A DNA stretch of 64,000 bases from Mugil cephalus (Eukaryota > Chordata > Actinopteri > Mugiliformes > Mugilidae): assembly GCF_022458985.1 (NCBI RefSeq), contig NC_061774.1, positions 20,368,697 to 20,432,696 on the forward strand, in the 5' to 3' direction. Below are positions 1-11,859 of this stretch, piece by piece. The notes below the pieces were generated by a model. It saw only the letters and a program-made list of their open reading frames with translations. It searched no databases and had not been told where the DNA came from. Position 1 is the first letter of the stretch. Every line of letters begins with the position of its first letter. Position numbers and translations under genes: made by a program.

Positions 1-1018
1 GTTGGCTGCATCAGACAAACTAACAATTAGCCTTACAGTTAGTGTAAGCTAGCGTTAGCTACGTGGTAGTAAACGTTCAGACACACAATATTTTTAACTC
101 GTCATTCTCAAATGTCCTGCTGCAGCTGCAGAACTTCTTCAGGTACCTCTTTTTCTGGGTCAGATTCTGGTTCAAACTGGTAAAGTTGAATGACAGCATC
201 TCTACCACCATAGTCATAAATCCACCGAAAAAATTAGTTTACTATGGACAAACCCATCGTAACGTCACCCACTAGATTCTGAACCTCAAAAATGAAGCCT
301 GAAGTTGGCGGAGCCCAGGGTCGCCATGTTGGATGAACTTTACTCCACTCACACGCACGTATTCCAAATATGGACGTGGGGGGGGGGGGTCATGTCGGAC
401 GTTGAGACCTGCCCATCCAACTCGCCGTTTCCCGTTTCCTGTTAGCTCAGGCTACCGCCGGTCACTCAAAGCAGGAACGCCCTTAATTATGCAGAATTTT
501 AAACCTTAATAAAAAATAAATGAATGAGTCAGAAAAAAAAATCCAACCCCCCGTACTGTTGGCATGAGTAGTGAAATAAATTATTGAGACCAAAATTATT
601 TTTTGCACCAGCTGTGATCATGTTTAATATTGCTGAAAAACTGGGCGTTTTAACACCGGGGTCGATGGGGATTTGTTCCCTTTTGACACAAGCCTCAAGC
701 AGCCACTGGATGAACTGCAGTTTTTAGCGCTTCCACATGGGTTTCATCGCTCAGACCTCGAGCTCTGGCTGCTTGGGTGATGCCAACGAAAGCCACATCC
801 TCTCCTGAGAGGTGCATGGAGTAGATATGGACAGACACAGACGCAGCCTGTTCTCAGTTGAGCTCAATAGAGCGACCAAGGCTTAATTTGGGGTAATACA
901 CTTTTAAAACCACGATGTTGGACTTCTGACACTATATGAAATTGTTAAAAAAAATGTATAATATGGGACCTTTAAAGCTAAACAATGTCAGGTATTCATG
1001 CTGTCTTTTTTTATCCAG
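1..1018. other. nrg2 intron with a dispersed teleost-type repeat
   Basis: No exon is visible. About 280-740 looks like a decayed dispersed repeat. It contains phrases such as GCCTGAAGTTGGCGGAG and CCTCAAGCAGCCACTGG, and the latter recurs in related form at about 55650. A run of about twelve G lies near 380. Confidence 0.35.
280..745 (+). repeat. Decayed dispersed repeat, same family as about 55610-55690
   Basis: The segment near 660-725 (GGGATTTGTTCCC, then CCTCAAGCAGCCACTGGATGAACTGCAGTTTTT) matches, with divergence, the segment at about 55630-55690 (GGCCTCAAGTGGTCATTCGAGGAACTTGGAGGATTTTT). I recognise the phrase as a common teleost repeat but cannot name its family. Confidence 0.4.
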
Positions 1019-2735
1019 GTATGTGTCAGCGCTGACCACGCCGGCACGCCTGTCTCCAGTGGAGTTCCACTACCCGCCGTTGCCACCCCAGGTGCCCACC
1101 TTCCAGATCACCTCACCCAACACGAGCCACGCCCTCTCACTTCCCCCCGCCGCCGCCGCCTACCACAGAGACGACGACCCGCCGCTGCTACGATGCCCCG
1201 ATGTACGTAGGCATAACATAACACAACAGTGCAAGGACATGGTGACAACATGCCATTAGGTGTATTTCTCACTGTAAACAAATCCCATGAAAAGACCAAA
1301 AGTTTTTTTCTGTGGTTTCTCTCCCTTGTCTGTAACACTTAAGCTCATTTATTTGTACTGAAGATGCTCATGGGTATTTACTTTTTATTTTTTTCGTAAA
1401 ACACAGCTCATTAATGTACCAAAAAACAACAAGGCACTGAGGTTTTCAGTTAATGTGTCTGAGAAAACTCGTGCATATAGAAAAAACACGAGAAAATTAA
1501 GGAAATGTCATCATCAATTCATCACAAGGGCTGCAGCCAATTACAGAAACATGATGCAAGCGTAGCGCAAACAAAATGTTTCCAGTAAAAGGGCTCGAAT
1601 CCAAAAGCTTTTAATTGTTATTGATGTGGTCAATCTGCAAATTAATTGTGTGTTTCGTCAGAGTATTGAAGTGACAAGTTTATAATAAGCAACTGGCTTA
1701 TAAGGAGTCATGCAGTGAAGATGTTAAGAGTAAAATAATAGGGAAAAAAATTAAAGTTTCAGGTAATTTTCAACACAACTGATGAGTAGAAAACTTCAGC
1801 AACTTCAAAAGTTAAAAAGCTCTGAACAATAAGTGCATCACAGCCACTTTTTGGAGCCTCCTGGAAATATTTCATTTGTTTTTTTTCCCCACTACTTGCA
1901 TTGCAGTGGTGTTGTATTTGCTGCGTATGTGTCGTCACATTGATAAAGACTTTTTCTGAATTGTCTTCAGCGTTGAATACAAATATGTGTTTTCCTAAAT
2001 TGCAAGAGGAGAGTATTTTTCCTTGGGACTATTTCAACTGCGGATTAATATGCTACAAAGACATCACGTTAATATGAAAAAGAAAACACGTTAACCAGTG
2101 TGAAATTATAAATCCTCAGTACTTTGTTATGGAAAGTAAACTATACCAAGTATTTGAATTTAGCTTTGTTCTGTGTGAGAGAATTATAGGATAGAAGTTA
2201 GTGTTGTTGGTGTCCACGTATTTAATATATAAGTCTCTGACTCTGTTTCGTGTTTCAGGACGGGAGTTTATACAGGCAGCCGCGGCGTCCACGGCGACCC
2301 TACCTGACGGAGAGCACAGGAAGTCTCCCATCCAGCCCCTACCGTCTCCCTGACGACGAGGCCTATGAGACCACGCAGGAGTACGCCTCTTCGCGGGAGC
2401 CCATCCGGAGCAGGCGCCGCCCGCGACGCAACCGCCTCAACGGACACATCTCCCAGCGTTCGGCCGGCCTACGGGACTACAGCTCGCAGAGCTTCAGCCA
2501 GTCGGAGGAGGAAGAGGAGGAGGAGGAGGAAGAGGACGCTCACGGGGAGAGCACACCTTTCCTCAGTATGCAGAACATGAACATGGACCCGCCCCTTTCC
2601 GTCCCAGGTTACCGCTCGTCGTCTGGCGCGGACACACGGACTCACCGCGGGCTGAGTCGGCCGGGGACACGCAGCAACGGGCAGAGCCGCGGCTCCCAGT
2701 CGCAGCGCTCCAAGGCCGACAACATGCCCCTTTAA
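1019..2735 (+). CDS. nrg2: Neuregulin-2 C-terminal cytoplasmic tail, last two coding exons (partial gene)
   Basis: Neuregulins are EGF-family ligands for ErbB receptors, made as membrane precursors with a long cytoplasmic tail. Only the tail is present. The first exon, 1019-1202, follows TTTATCCAG and starts with one base of a split codon. It encodes YVSALTTPARLSPVEFHYP, then a Pro-rich stretch, and ends at a GTACGT donor. The last exon, 2259-2735, follows TGTTTCAG in phase 0 and ends with NMPL and TAA, giving about 219 residues here. Family landmarks visible are the SLPSSPYRLPDDEAYETTQEYA block, here cut to its core DEAYETTQE, the basic RLNGHI segment and GESTPFL. The SALTTPARLSPV block points to NRG2 rather than NRG1. 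An acidic run of ten Glu precedes the STPFL motif. The EGF and transmembrane exons must lie left of position 1. With one gene copy visible I cannot say whether it is nrg2a or nrg2b. Confidence 0.88.
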
Positions 2736-4151
2736 GACTCGACCTCCCTCCGACGCCCACCCCATAGTCCCCCCCCCTCCCTCCCCCCCGCCACCTCCCA
2801 CCCCCCTCCCACCTCACACACTCCCCCCTCTCCTTCTACACACAACCAGTGGACTAGAGACCTGCACCTAGGAGAAATATTTTTATTTTGTATAACAGAC
2901 AGATATTCTAAACAAATGAAATATTTATTTTCATTTCAGCAAAAATTGTCTACTAGCTAACAGCAAAGACTTTTTTTATAATGGGGGGGATATTTATATG
3001 TAAAGTTTTTTGATTTACAGCATTATGAGAGATGAAAACATAAGAGAATTACGTGCCAATTTTTTCACAAGTTAGATAAATAGAATAATATTGTGGTGCC
3101 TTTTGCTGTATGCTGAAGTCGGAGGTCCCATTGAGTTTTTGTAGCCTTTCTTATAAAGACTCCTCGTTTTTATAGAGACCAACCCTCTTCCTTCCTTTTG
3201 CTTTGTTCTTTTTTTTCTCTGATTTGGGATCTTCCTCTTTTTGAACTGTGATCTGATTATGTCATCATGCAATATTGATTCCTCCTGTGTAAAAGGTGTC
3301 TGTTTACATGAGTATGATCCACGTCGAAGCGTTTCACAGGGACATTTAGTCGCCGGACGCAGCCGGAGTGTGTAGGGTAGTTTTCTCGGATGAACACACA
3401 TCACGGTCATTTATGTCCTCGTTCGCTGCCTGTCAGTCATTTTGTTGTGTTGTTTTTTTGTGAAAATAAGAGCGTCAGGGAGTTGTCGAGGGAAAGTGAC
3501 TCCAGATTCCTGTGTGGGTGTTCAGGGTGCTGCCATGACATTGGTGGTTGTTGCAGTGTGTGTGTGTGTGCGTGTTGTATGTGTGTCTGTTTGTGTGTCT
3601 GAGTCTGTACACCTCATGAAGCCTCATTTGGTTGGCACCTCTGTTCACCTCGGAGGGTGTGTGTGCGTGGTCTCTCGTTGGACCGACATGTTCTTTCTCA
3701 CCAATCCTCACGCTGCCAGAAGCTCCATTGCACTGTAAGAACCTCCCTCCGTGAGCAGTCATTGGCCAGGGAGCTGCCGATCCAAAACCGAAAAACCTAA
3801 CCAATCCAGTTGTAATCCAGCCTGACTCTGGCCTCCCGTGGACTGCCCAGCCCGCCCGTTTCCTATGCCAGCAGCTTAGAGCCGCACTGTGTCTCAGGAC
3901 TTCTCCATCGCATCACAGCCAAAAGACTCAAAAGCAGAGAGAGCGCGTCATCTCAGTCACAGTTCAGTCCGCAGGCCAGATCCACATCCCCTCACTACTA
4001 CTCTCCTCCTTCTTCTTCTTCTTCTTTTTTTTTTTATTCGTTTGTTGCGTTTTACTCGTGGCCACGATTGACGGAGCGTTGGTTTAAAAAAAAAGATAAA
4101 GAAAAAAGAAAAAAAAACATGGAATCAGAAGGGAGATTTAGTTGCTTTTTC

Positions 4152-4182
<31 letters not shown>

Positions 4183-5700
4183 GTATTATTTTTTACTTCT
4201 AAGGGTGTACAAGTGGGCATGTGTGTAGTACCTGTGTGTGATTCACAGAGATGATGATGGTGATGATGAAAAGATGAAGTTGTGTCGAGACCACATCTGT
4301 TTGCTCTGATGCAGGGGCGTACCTAGGAAATCTGCCCCCCATCCCCACCCCCCCCTGAGAGGAGGATATTGCTCTGGGTTCCCACTTTTCTTTCCTTTTT
4401 TATTTTATTTTTTATTTTTTTTACATATATTAATAGAAACGTTAGAGGCGTTTCAGCCCCTAGAGTCGCCGCCGCCACCTTTCACCACTCCAGCGATGGC
4501 ACCGCGTGTTCACACTGCTAAAGGAGCAAGTTTCCGAGTCCGATATTCTGTGTTTTTATTTAGCTCACAGCCAAACGGTGGCATATGATAATCCTGATTA
4601 CTGCATCCTTGGTTTGCATTCCTATACCTTTACTGATTGAACTTCTTTTGCTTGGTCATATTGACTGAATGATCTGTTACGTGTCTGTCCGCCCCCCCTC
4701 CCTCCCACTCCCTCTCCCCTCCCTCCTCCCCTCCACACACACGTCACCCCTCACCTCCATGTCTTCCTCAACCTCTTTTACCGAACCTTCAGAAGCAACT
4801 AGCTGATGAGTCCGAGCCCCACGTCTGGACGAGAGCACCGAAAACAGCACACTTTAACAGTAGGCCCGTCACGTCAGAAACTCTTTTCCACGTCAGATAC
4901 ACATCGAGTTTCGGGACCCTTTCAAGCTCACTGAGGAAAACGATGCCGCGTCAGATACGATATGTGTCCCTGTTAGATTTACCAATAGTTGTTTTTCTTT
5001 TCTTTTTCGTTTTTCCACACAGGCGATGCATGGATCACAGATTACGAAAGTATCTTAAAAATGGCGACAGACCCCCCCCCCGCCCCTCCTCCCCCCTCGG
5101 ATTCAGGGGAATCATACTAGTGGTATATACAGATATTATTTGGGTACATGGCCCAAAGGTCTGGCTAGTTTTGTCTTACTGTCAATGTAATCAACCTGGG
5201 ATTTGCTATGTGGAAATACTGCAAGTGAGGATAGTGTGCTTCTAGAGCTAGTTGAATTGTTAACAACCCCACCCTGTTTCTCCTCACCCTGCACTTCCCA
5301 CCCGCCTTTTACAAACACCTTCCACACGTTATATACCGACATCATACATAACAAGGCACACACTGAGAAATGCACACGAAGACACACAAACACACACACA
5401 CACACACGGCCCTTTCCATGTTTGTTTGTCAAGCAGTTTGCCTTTGTCTTTTTTACCTACTGACTCCCTCTCTCCTCCTCCTCTTCCTCCTCTCCTCTCT
5501 CCTTCTCTCCCCCCTTTTCCCCCTCCTCTCCTCTCACCCCACAAATCCCCCTGCATGTCCTAGTGGTACTGGTAGTTGGGTGCATGGAAAAAGCAGCAAG
5601 CAAATCGTTTTTCCACTCGGTGAAAAAAAAACAAAAAAAACAAAAATAAAGTAAATAAAAACGTGTCTTCATTTTAACATTCAGCAATAAATCCCCTTCT
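2736..5700 (+). other. Probable long 3' UTR of nrg2
   Basis: No coding exon is visible after the nrg2 stop. The stretch holds a C-rich tract just after the stop, TG and CA microsatellites (about 3557-3600 and 5385-5408), an ATT run (about 4158-4190), pyrimidine-rich tracts and several AATAAA hexamers. The first convincing cluster is at 5645-5650 and 5686-5691, with another at about 5810. Treating this as one UTR is inference from position and polyadenylation signals; earlier ends are possible. Confidence 0.45.
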
Positions 5701-6279
5701 CTTCATGTCCATCATTCTTGGAATATGCTAGAAGATTTTTTGCAAGTTTTATCAAAAACATACTACTTGTAAAAGAAGAAAAATCCAAAACCACCCCTTC
5801 ATATGGAAAATAAAACTTTATTCCTACCATTTTGAAACACTACTGTCGTCTTTGCAGCATATATGTTTTTTTTGGCGAAAAAAAAACATACATATTTCTT
5901 GCTTCTTTCCCCTCGTATCGTACTTATTGGTGCAGTTATTTAGAAATAAGTGACACTTTTGAATAGGAACACTGGGTGGCAGCACTTTCACCTTCGGCTG
6001 AAGTAACAAGAACATGGTGTTTTTTCACTGCAACATTTGTGTTAATGAATTCAAATTGTGCAAAGGAGACGAGGGATGAAACGAGAAGGGTAGAGAGCAT
6101 CTAACTTCAATCAGCAGCAGGGCATGTATCTTCTCATGCGTGTTCAAAAGAAGGATATTTTATAGTGTGTGACGTAGGAGACACATCTTACGGCTGCCCT
6201 AGAGGCCCTGGGGTACAATATTTTATCTTTAACAAAACACCCGTATGTGACTCCTAGTTTACATATGAGTGACATACAT
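5701..6279. other. Spacer, nothing recognised
   Basis: AT-rich single-copy-looking sequence after the likely nrg2 3' end. No exon, RNA gene or clear repeat is visible, apart from a further AATAAA at about 5810. Confidence 0.4.
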
Positions 6280-6280
6280 C

Positions 6281-6435
6281 TGCTTTTAGGTATGTAGTAA
6301 CTGGGTTCCTCTCTTTTATCCTTCCTGATTTTATTCAAATTTGCACAGAAATAGGCCGACTGGATGCATTTCTTTATTTTGACACTCAATTGAGATTTGC
6401 CCAAACTAACCCACTATTTGTTTGTCGCGTTTACA
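6281..6435 (+). repeat. 155-bp direct repeat, upstream copy
   Basis: This segment matches 8941-9095 at a constant offset of 2660 bases without gaps. I count about six mismatches, roughly 96% identity. Both begin TGCTTTT and end TTTGTCGCGTTTACA. This copy continues into TATTCTCTG, whereas the downstream copy continues into the splice-acceptor G and the b3gnt start codon. Confidence 0.9.
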
Positions 6436-6814
6436 TATTCTCTGTTGTGCAGGTTTTAAATGACCACCGATCAATTCAGTCTGACCTGGATGCAGTAAAT
6501 TTATAATTCTTTAATTAGTCTATGCCTAAAGGGGGCGAGCTCAAGTTTCTGTTCAGGGACCCTGCTCTCCATGCGCCCGCATTAGAGGCCTGAGGCAGGA
6601 AGAGCCACCTCCCTGCAGCCATCATGAAAGGCTACTGTATCGCAGGGTCCGTCGCAGTAAAGAACGACCTGACAGAACCGGAAAAACATCGAGATTCAAT
6701 TCAATTACATTTGTATGGCTCCAATAACGATACAAATTGTCTCGAGACACGACCTGAAACCCCCAGAGCGAGGCTGAAAGTGACGGTGTCAAAGGTAAAA
6801 CTCCCTTAAAAGAG

Positions 6815-7045
6815 GAAGAAACTTTCTTTATTGTCATTGCACGGTAGCATATAACAATATACATTGCACAACGAAATTTAGGTACAGCTCTCCCATCAGC
6901 GCAAAAGATAAATATTCAATAAATAACTAAACTAGACAAGGCATGTACAACAAACAAACTATATACAAATTAGAATGCAAACAGGACTGTATAATATTGC
7001 ACTTGTTTGGGGAAAAGGAAAAAAAAAACTTATTGCACAGTCATT
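6815..7045 (+). repeat. Teleost LINE/SINE-type 3' tail fragment
   Basis: The text CTTTATTGTCATTGCACG, then CATTGCACAACGAAATTTAG, is a 3'-tail pattern I recognise from many copies in fish genomes. It continues through TATTCAATAAATAACTAAACTAG to the TTATTGCACAG near 7030. No coding potential remains. The superfamily assignment is uncertain. Confidence 0.5.
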
Positions 7046-8940
7046 GGAAATGGTTCTTTCTTGAGAAGAACCCGGCTCATATGGAGTCAGACCGGGTTGA
7101 GGCAGGAGAAGAACAGCAGGAGAAACTAGACAAACGTACAACCATCGTAGATACATACGTACATCTGCATAGAGCAAACATATAGAATCATAATGGATAG
7201 ACTAGCGTAACGGAGGAGATGGGGAGGAGGTGGGTTACTGAAAGGCGAGCAGAAGAAGCAGAGAAGGAGGCAGAGTCTGTAAAATGTGTTTAAATAAGGT
7301 GCGCTGGAAGCTGTTGTGCAAGAGGAGGGTGTGAGGAGCTCATCCGAGTGATGTAGCTGCTCACCGTTCGTTTAGGCTTGACGACGTGACCTGCCAGAAC
7401 TAATGCTGCGCTTGATACGGTTTGTTTAAATTCTGTTGGTAATAATGACAACCTGAGCCCTGAAAAAACAAACACAAAAAAAAAAACAATGAAGTGTAGC
7501 GTTCAGATGCACCAAACCCCAGATTCACAGACTGCGTGTAGAACAATACACCGACTTTCATGCAAAGTGCCTGAGGTGAAATCCTTAGAATTTAGTTTCA
7601 GACTGTAACATCACGATGCAGACATTTGCATACTTGCCATACCTGTTGCTATTTAAAACAAACGACACAACCAGAGAAAAGACTTCTTAGTGTGTGAGAT
7701 AGTTTGACAGTGAAATGTGGCTCAAATTTCTGCTTTAAATTTTCCACTTTGTGATATTTGAGAAACTTTAGATTTTCACAGCTAGTTCATCATTGGTCCC
7801 TACTGCTTTACACAGGGTTTCTCCGTTGCACCGACACCCGCGTGTCAGGAGACACTAGCGCATTTCAAACACGAGTCCCTCTTTACAATACCTGTTGAAC
7901 CTGACGAGCGTGTGTGGCTTCGGAGTGATGAGGCCTTGTCTAGTCATCATCTTAATTTGTGTCGATGGAATCAACCCCAGATGAGCAGGAAAAGCAGTGA
8001 TGTGACCCAAAGAAATGTTAAGCAGCTGTCACACAGGTTCTATTTGAGTTTCCTTCAGCTGTATTGTAGATATCAGGTATCGATATCAGGAAGAGGAAAC
8101 GATTGATGTCACTGAGAAGCAGTTTCCATTTCCAAATCTGGTTATTTTGTTTGGCATAAAGTACACTTAGATTAAATACGACATTGCAGAAGAACACAAA
8201 GTCTGCTCATCTGCTCTACAGCAGACACAGTATAGGATATATAACAGTGAAGGTGACGTATGCCCTTCTGTTTGCCGACTTTCTATAAGTGGGTGTATCC
8301 CTACTGCACACAGACACACACACACCTGTCTGATGAGTCCGCTGTGTGCCGTTCCTCTTAAATCTGAAGCAACTGCAGCAGACGCATCATTCGAGCGGCC
8401 GGAGGGCTTCAGCCTACAGACACTGTCCCTGCACTGACTCACTGGATCACACGCTGAAGGATTCTTGTCTTCTTTCTGCTTTCTCGCTGGATTATTAGCA
8501 TGAACTAGTTGAATATTCGCTGAAGGAGCCTTTTGCTTTAAAGCAGGTGAGATGACTTTTATATAACTATGCTATAGCTGTATAGGGATGATCTCAGGTT
8601 GTAAATTCACTGTTAAAATCTGTAACAAATAATCAGGAATGTAATAGAGAATTTACTATCTTTTTTTTATTTATTTATTTTTTAAATTTGTGTAAGTTGA
8701 CTGGCTTTCAGAAACTCTCTTGTTGTCTTGTCTTGTCTTGTCTTGTCTTGTCTTGTCTTGTTGTCTTGTCTTATTGTCTTTTAAATAAACTTGAAAGTCA
8801 ACTCTTGACCCTAGGAATGGAAGTTGACAAAAAGGTTAACTATGACGTTCAGCTGTTCTGGAGTTTTTAGTTATATCCAAATCTTTATAAGCACGTTCCC
8901 TGGCCATTGTAGAGTTGTAGATTCATTATTGGGAAATGTC
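7046..8940. other. Upstream region of the b3gnt gene, possibly with a 5' non-coding exon
   Basis: No coding exon is recognised. A possible untranslated exon ends at about 8546 (AAAGCAG followed by GTGAGA), which could splice to the acceptor at 9095-9096. This is inference only. A TTGTC microsatellite lies at about 8722-8775. Confidence 0.3.
8722..8775. repeat. TTGTC pentanucleotide microsatellite
   Basis: About nine tandem CTTGT units with small interruptions are visible directly. Confidence 0.9.
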
Positions 8941-9095
8941 TGCTTTTCAGTATGTAGTAACTGGGTTCCTCTCTTTTATCCTTCCTGATTTTATTCGAAT
9001 TTGCACAGAAATAGGCCGACTGGATGCATTTCGTTATTTTGACACTCAATTAAGATTTGCCCAAACTAACCCACTATCTGTTTGTCGCGTTTACA
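8941..9095 (+). repeat. 155-bp direct repeat, downstream copy forming the b3gnt splice acceptor
   Basis: This is the second copy of the repeat at 6281-6435. Its last bases, TTTACA, plus the following G make a 3' splice site (TTTACAG) four bases before the b3gnt ATG at 9101. The repeat therefore coincides with the intron end of the downstream gene. Confidence 0.9.
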
Positions 9096-9100
9096 GTTGA

Positions 9101-10462
9101 ATGGCGCGGTGTCGCTGTCGCTGGCGCAGCGTGTTAATCTGTGTGTGCACGCAATGCCTCCTCCTGGTCACCCTGTTCCTCTTCGCCGCCGTCTCCGTCT
9201 GTCTGAACATGCAAGAGAACTCGGAGGCGCAGCCGGTCTTCAAACCGAAACAACGCATCACCTCTCACTTTGTGGCCGCGGGAGTGTTGCGTAACGGGAC
9301 GTTCGGCCCGTTCCCGGAAACATTCTGGAAGAGACACGACGGCGACGACGGCATTTGGAACCGGCTCCAGTTGTCCATTGACCACCGTTTCAACCCCATC
9401 CTGCGCCCCCGCGTAGCCGAGAGAGGATTAAAAAGGTTTGGCGACTCAATTCTGAAGCAAAGTTTCTCCACATACGAGGTCAGCCCGAGGGAGAACGTTG
9501 ACAAGCTACCGAAGCGGATTCAGGAGTTTGTGAGCCACATGCAAAGGAGGGATTATCCGGTTCTCCTCCAGCCAGATGCATGTGGAGCTCGGGCAAAGGG
9601 TGAAGAAGAGGTGCCTCTCCTTCTCTTGGCTATCAAGTCAACAGAGATGAACATCAAGAACCGGCAGGCGATTCGACAGACGTGGGGCAAGGTGGGATGG
9701 GTGGCAGGTCAGAAGACCAGCGGCGGAGCGCAGGTCGGAGGCTACGTCCGCAGAGTTTTCCTGCTGGGCAGGGAAAAATTTCAGGAGCTGGGTGTGGACA
9801 TGTCGGCTCTAGTGAAGACGGAGAGTCAACTTTATGGAGATATCCTCCAGTGGGACTTCGAGGACACGTTCTTCAACCTCACCTTGAAAGACGTGCTCTT
9901 CTGGAGCTGGTTCTCGCGCTCCTGCGGTCAGACTCGCTTCGTCTTCAAGGGGGACGACGATGTTTTTGTCAACACCGCGAAAATGGTGACCTACCTCCAC
10001 GGGCAGCTGAGGGAGCCCAACGTCACCATGGAGGACTTCATGGTTGGGGAGGTCATAGGAGCAGCCTTGCCCAACCGAGTCAACAAGTCCAAGTACTTCA
10101 TCCCGCACACCTTCTACAAGGGGTTATATCCCACGTACGCGGGCGGGGGAGGGGTGGTGTACTCGGGCCTGCTGACCAAACGCCTGCACCACATGTCCAA
10201 GAGAGTTCACCTGTTCCCCATCGACGACGTTTACGTGGGGATGTGCATGGTTCGACTCAACGCCTTTCCCATCCACCACCCCGCCTTCCTCACGTTTGAC
10301 TTTCCGGGGAAGGAGGAGGACCAGCAGTGTTCTTATCACACGATACTGATGGTCCACAAACGAAGCCCCAACCAGGTGATGGAACTGTGGTCCGACTTGG
10401 AAAAGACAGAGGCGCAATGTCGGGACGTTCCCCTGAGAGTTGAAGGCAAGAATAAACACTAA
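9101..10462 (+). CDS. Beta-1,3-N-acetylglucosaminyltransferase, B3GNT2-like (glycosyltransferase family 31)
   Basis: Golgi type II membrane enzyme, expected to transfer GlcNAc from UDP-GlcNAc in beta-1,3 linkage to terminal galactose, as in poly-N-acetyllactosamine chains. The 453-residue frame is uninterrupted. It has a short basic Cys/Arg-rich cytosolic tail, a signal-anchor at about 11-35, a stem, then the GT31 domain. Visible family motifs are LLLAIKS (174-180), NRQAIRQTWG (187-196), RVFLLG (218-223), FVFKGDDDVFVNT with the metal-binding DDD at 285-287, YAGGGGVVYSG (346-356) and IDDVYVGMC (374-382). N-glycosylation sequons occur at N65, N259, N307 and N328. The arrangement most resembles B3GNT2, but this looks like a diverged teleost paralogue, so I give no symbol. 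All coding sequence is in one exon, as usual for the family. The start follows the acceptor TTTACAG at 9090-9096. An AATAAA at 10859-10864 could end the transcript. Confidence 0.88.
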   Translation: MARCRCRWRSVLICVCTQCLLLVTLFLFAAVSVCLNMQENSEAQPVFKPKQRITSHFVAAGVLRNGTFGPFPETFWKRHDGDDGIWNRLQLSIDHRFNPILRPRVAERGLKRFGDSILKQSFSTYEVSPRENVDKLPKRIQEFVSHMQRRDYPVLLQPDACGARAKGEEEVPLLLLAIKSTEMNIKNRQAIRQTWGKVGWVAGQKTSGGAQVGGYVRRVFLLGREKFQELGVDMSALVKTESQLYGDILQWDFEDTFFNLTLKDVLFWSWFSRSCGQTRFVFKGDDDVFVNTAKMVTYLHGQLREPNVTMEDFMVGEVIGAALPNRVNKSKYFIPHTFYKGLYPTYAGGGGVVYSGLLTKRLHHMSKRVHLFPIDDVYVGMCMVRLNAFPIHHPAFLTFDFPGKEEDQQCSYHTILMVHKRSPNQVMELWSDLEKTEAQCRDVPLRVEGKNKH

Positions 10463-11859
10463 CTGCGCAGTAAGAGGACGCTGTTCTGTGCGTATATTTA
10501 ATTCCACCGACCAATGTGGAGAAATGGTGTCGGCGTTGCAACAGCCGCCGTCGCTTGTGAAAGGACTAAACCCGGATGTCTGTTCATTTCGACATAAAAC
10601 CACTGTAACACCGTTTATTTTCATATTGCCGAACAGCCTTTCGGTTTTAAATGTGATTTACTGTAAATAAGTTATTGTAAATAAGTGTGAATGTTGAAAT
10701 AGTCTTCTGTGAACTAAAGCCTGATGGTTTCTCTCCATCCAGTCGAGCTACTACTGGTACAGCTAATGTAGAAAACAGTCTTCCTTCAAATCACGTCAAT
10801 GCTGAATCATATTTAAGTGGAGGAGTTCGTTGTTGCCTTTTATGAAAGGGGGAAGTTTAATAAATGAGCACAAGGAAGAGAAACATTTTTTTGTTGTACA
10901 CATTTACCGAAGTATTAAGACCATCTTCCTTATTATGCTGAGTGTTTCATATACGTTTTTTTTTCCATTATTATGTATAATTTAAGCCAAAATATATTTA
11001 TAACAGTTTGAATTACCTCAGAGATTGACGAGACTCTCAAACAGTCTAAAAGTCAGAATAAAGATGTTGGAATTTGCCCGATGGAAGTTTCCCCTCATGC
11101 CTTCGGAGGCGTCGTTCTTGTTGTACTGGTTCCTCTGGCGGTGGGAACATCTTGTTTTGGGATGAGCTAATGTTTCGGGTATTCGTTCATAGCACATGTT
11201 GAAAATGTGTTGTTTTCGGAAGCATTCTTGCATTTTTGTCTGCACGGAAGTTTACACGAGGAACTGTTACTTAAATGTGAAATAAAAACGAAAGACGCTC
11301 TGTTGAAAGTGACGCAATGCCGAGGTTAATCCCCACAGAAATCTCAACTTTGAGGTTATTTGGTCACTACTGTAACTTCACTAAAAGAAGACAGCAAAAT
11401 ATTTTAGAGTCTCACTAAACCCGCACCAGCCTCACAACAATCTCGCTAATGTAGCAACTAATATCAAACACAACAAGAGTGTATTTCATATCACAGTAAT
11501 AACTTATTTTTCTTTAGTTTTCCAAGATTTATTTATTTATTTCAAAGTGGCTCCATTGGAGGTCTCTGTATTTAAACATGGGTTCGTGATCATTTGTCAA
11601 CAGGAAACTGAAAGGACAAATCAAAGGTATCCCATGTGGATTAGATGACGAAGGATAAATTCTACTAAGCAGGAATGATCAAGCCCACTGAACGAGCCCA
11701 GTCGTTTAACGCCTCCCTCTGGTCCGTCACACCAGGACGGCGGAGGGATCTGTAGCATGAGGACCGTCATCTGAAATCATCAGTCAGCGACGACAGCAGC
11801 ACGGCAGAGCGCGCCGTCACCTGATTTTCACAAATCATGCTCTCGCGTTGTCCGCGTCC
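10463..11859. other. Convergent 3' ends of b3gnt (+) and eif1ad (-)
   Basis: No coding exon is visible. Plus-strand AATAAA hexamers at 10859-10864 and 11281-11286 suit b3gnt. A TTTATTTATTTATTT run at about 11526-11541 gives AATAAA on the minus strand and suits eif1ad. The rest is UTR or spacer. Confidence 0.5.

Noticed and set aside
9682-10299. A 205-codon plus-strand frame
   Set aside because: Alternative frame inside the b3gnt coding region; Arg/Gly-rich shadow translation.
10124-10624. A 166-codon minus-strand frame
   Set aside because: Antisense shadow of the b3gnt 3' end.
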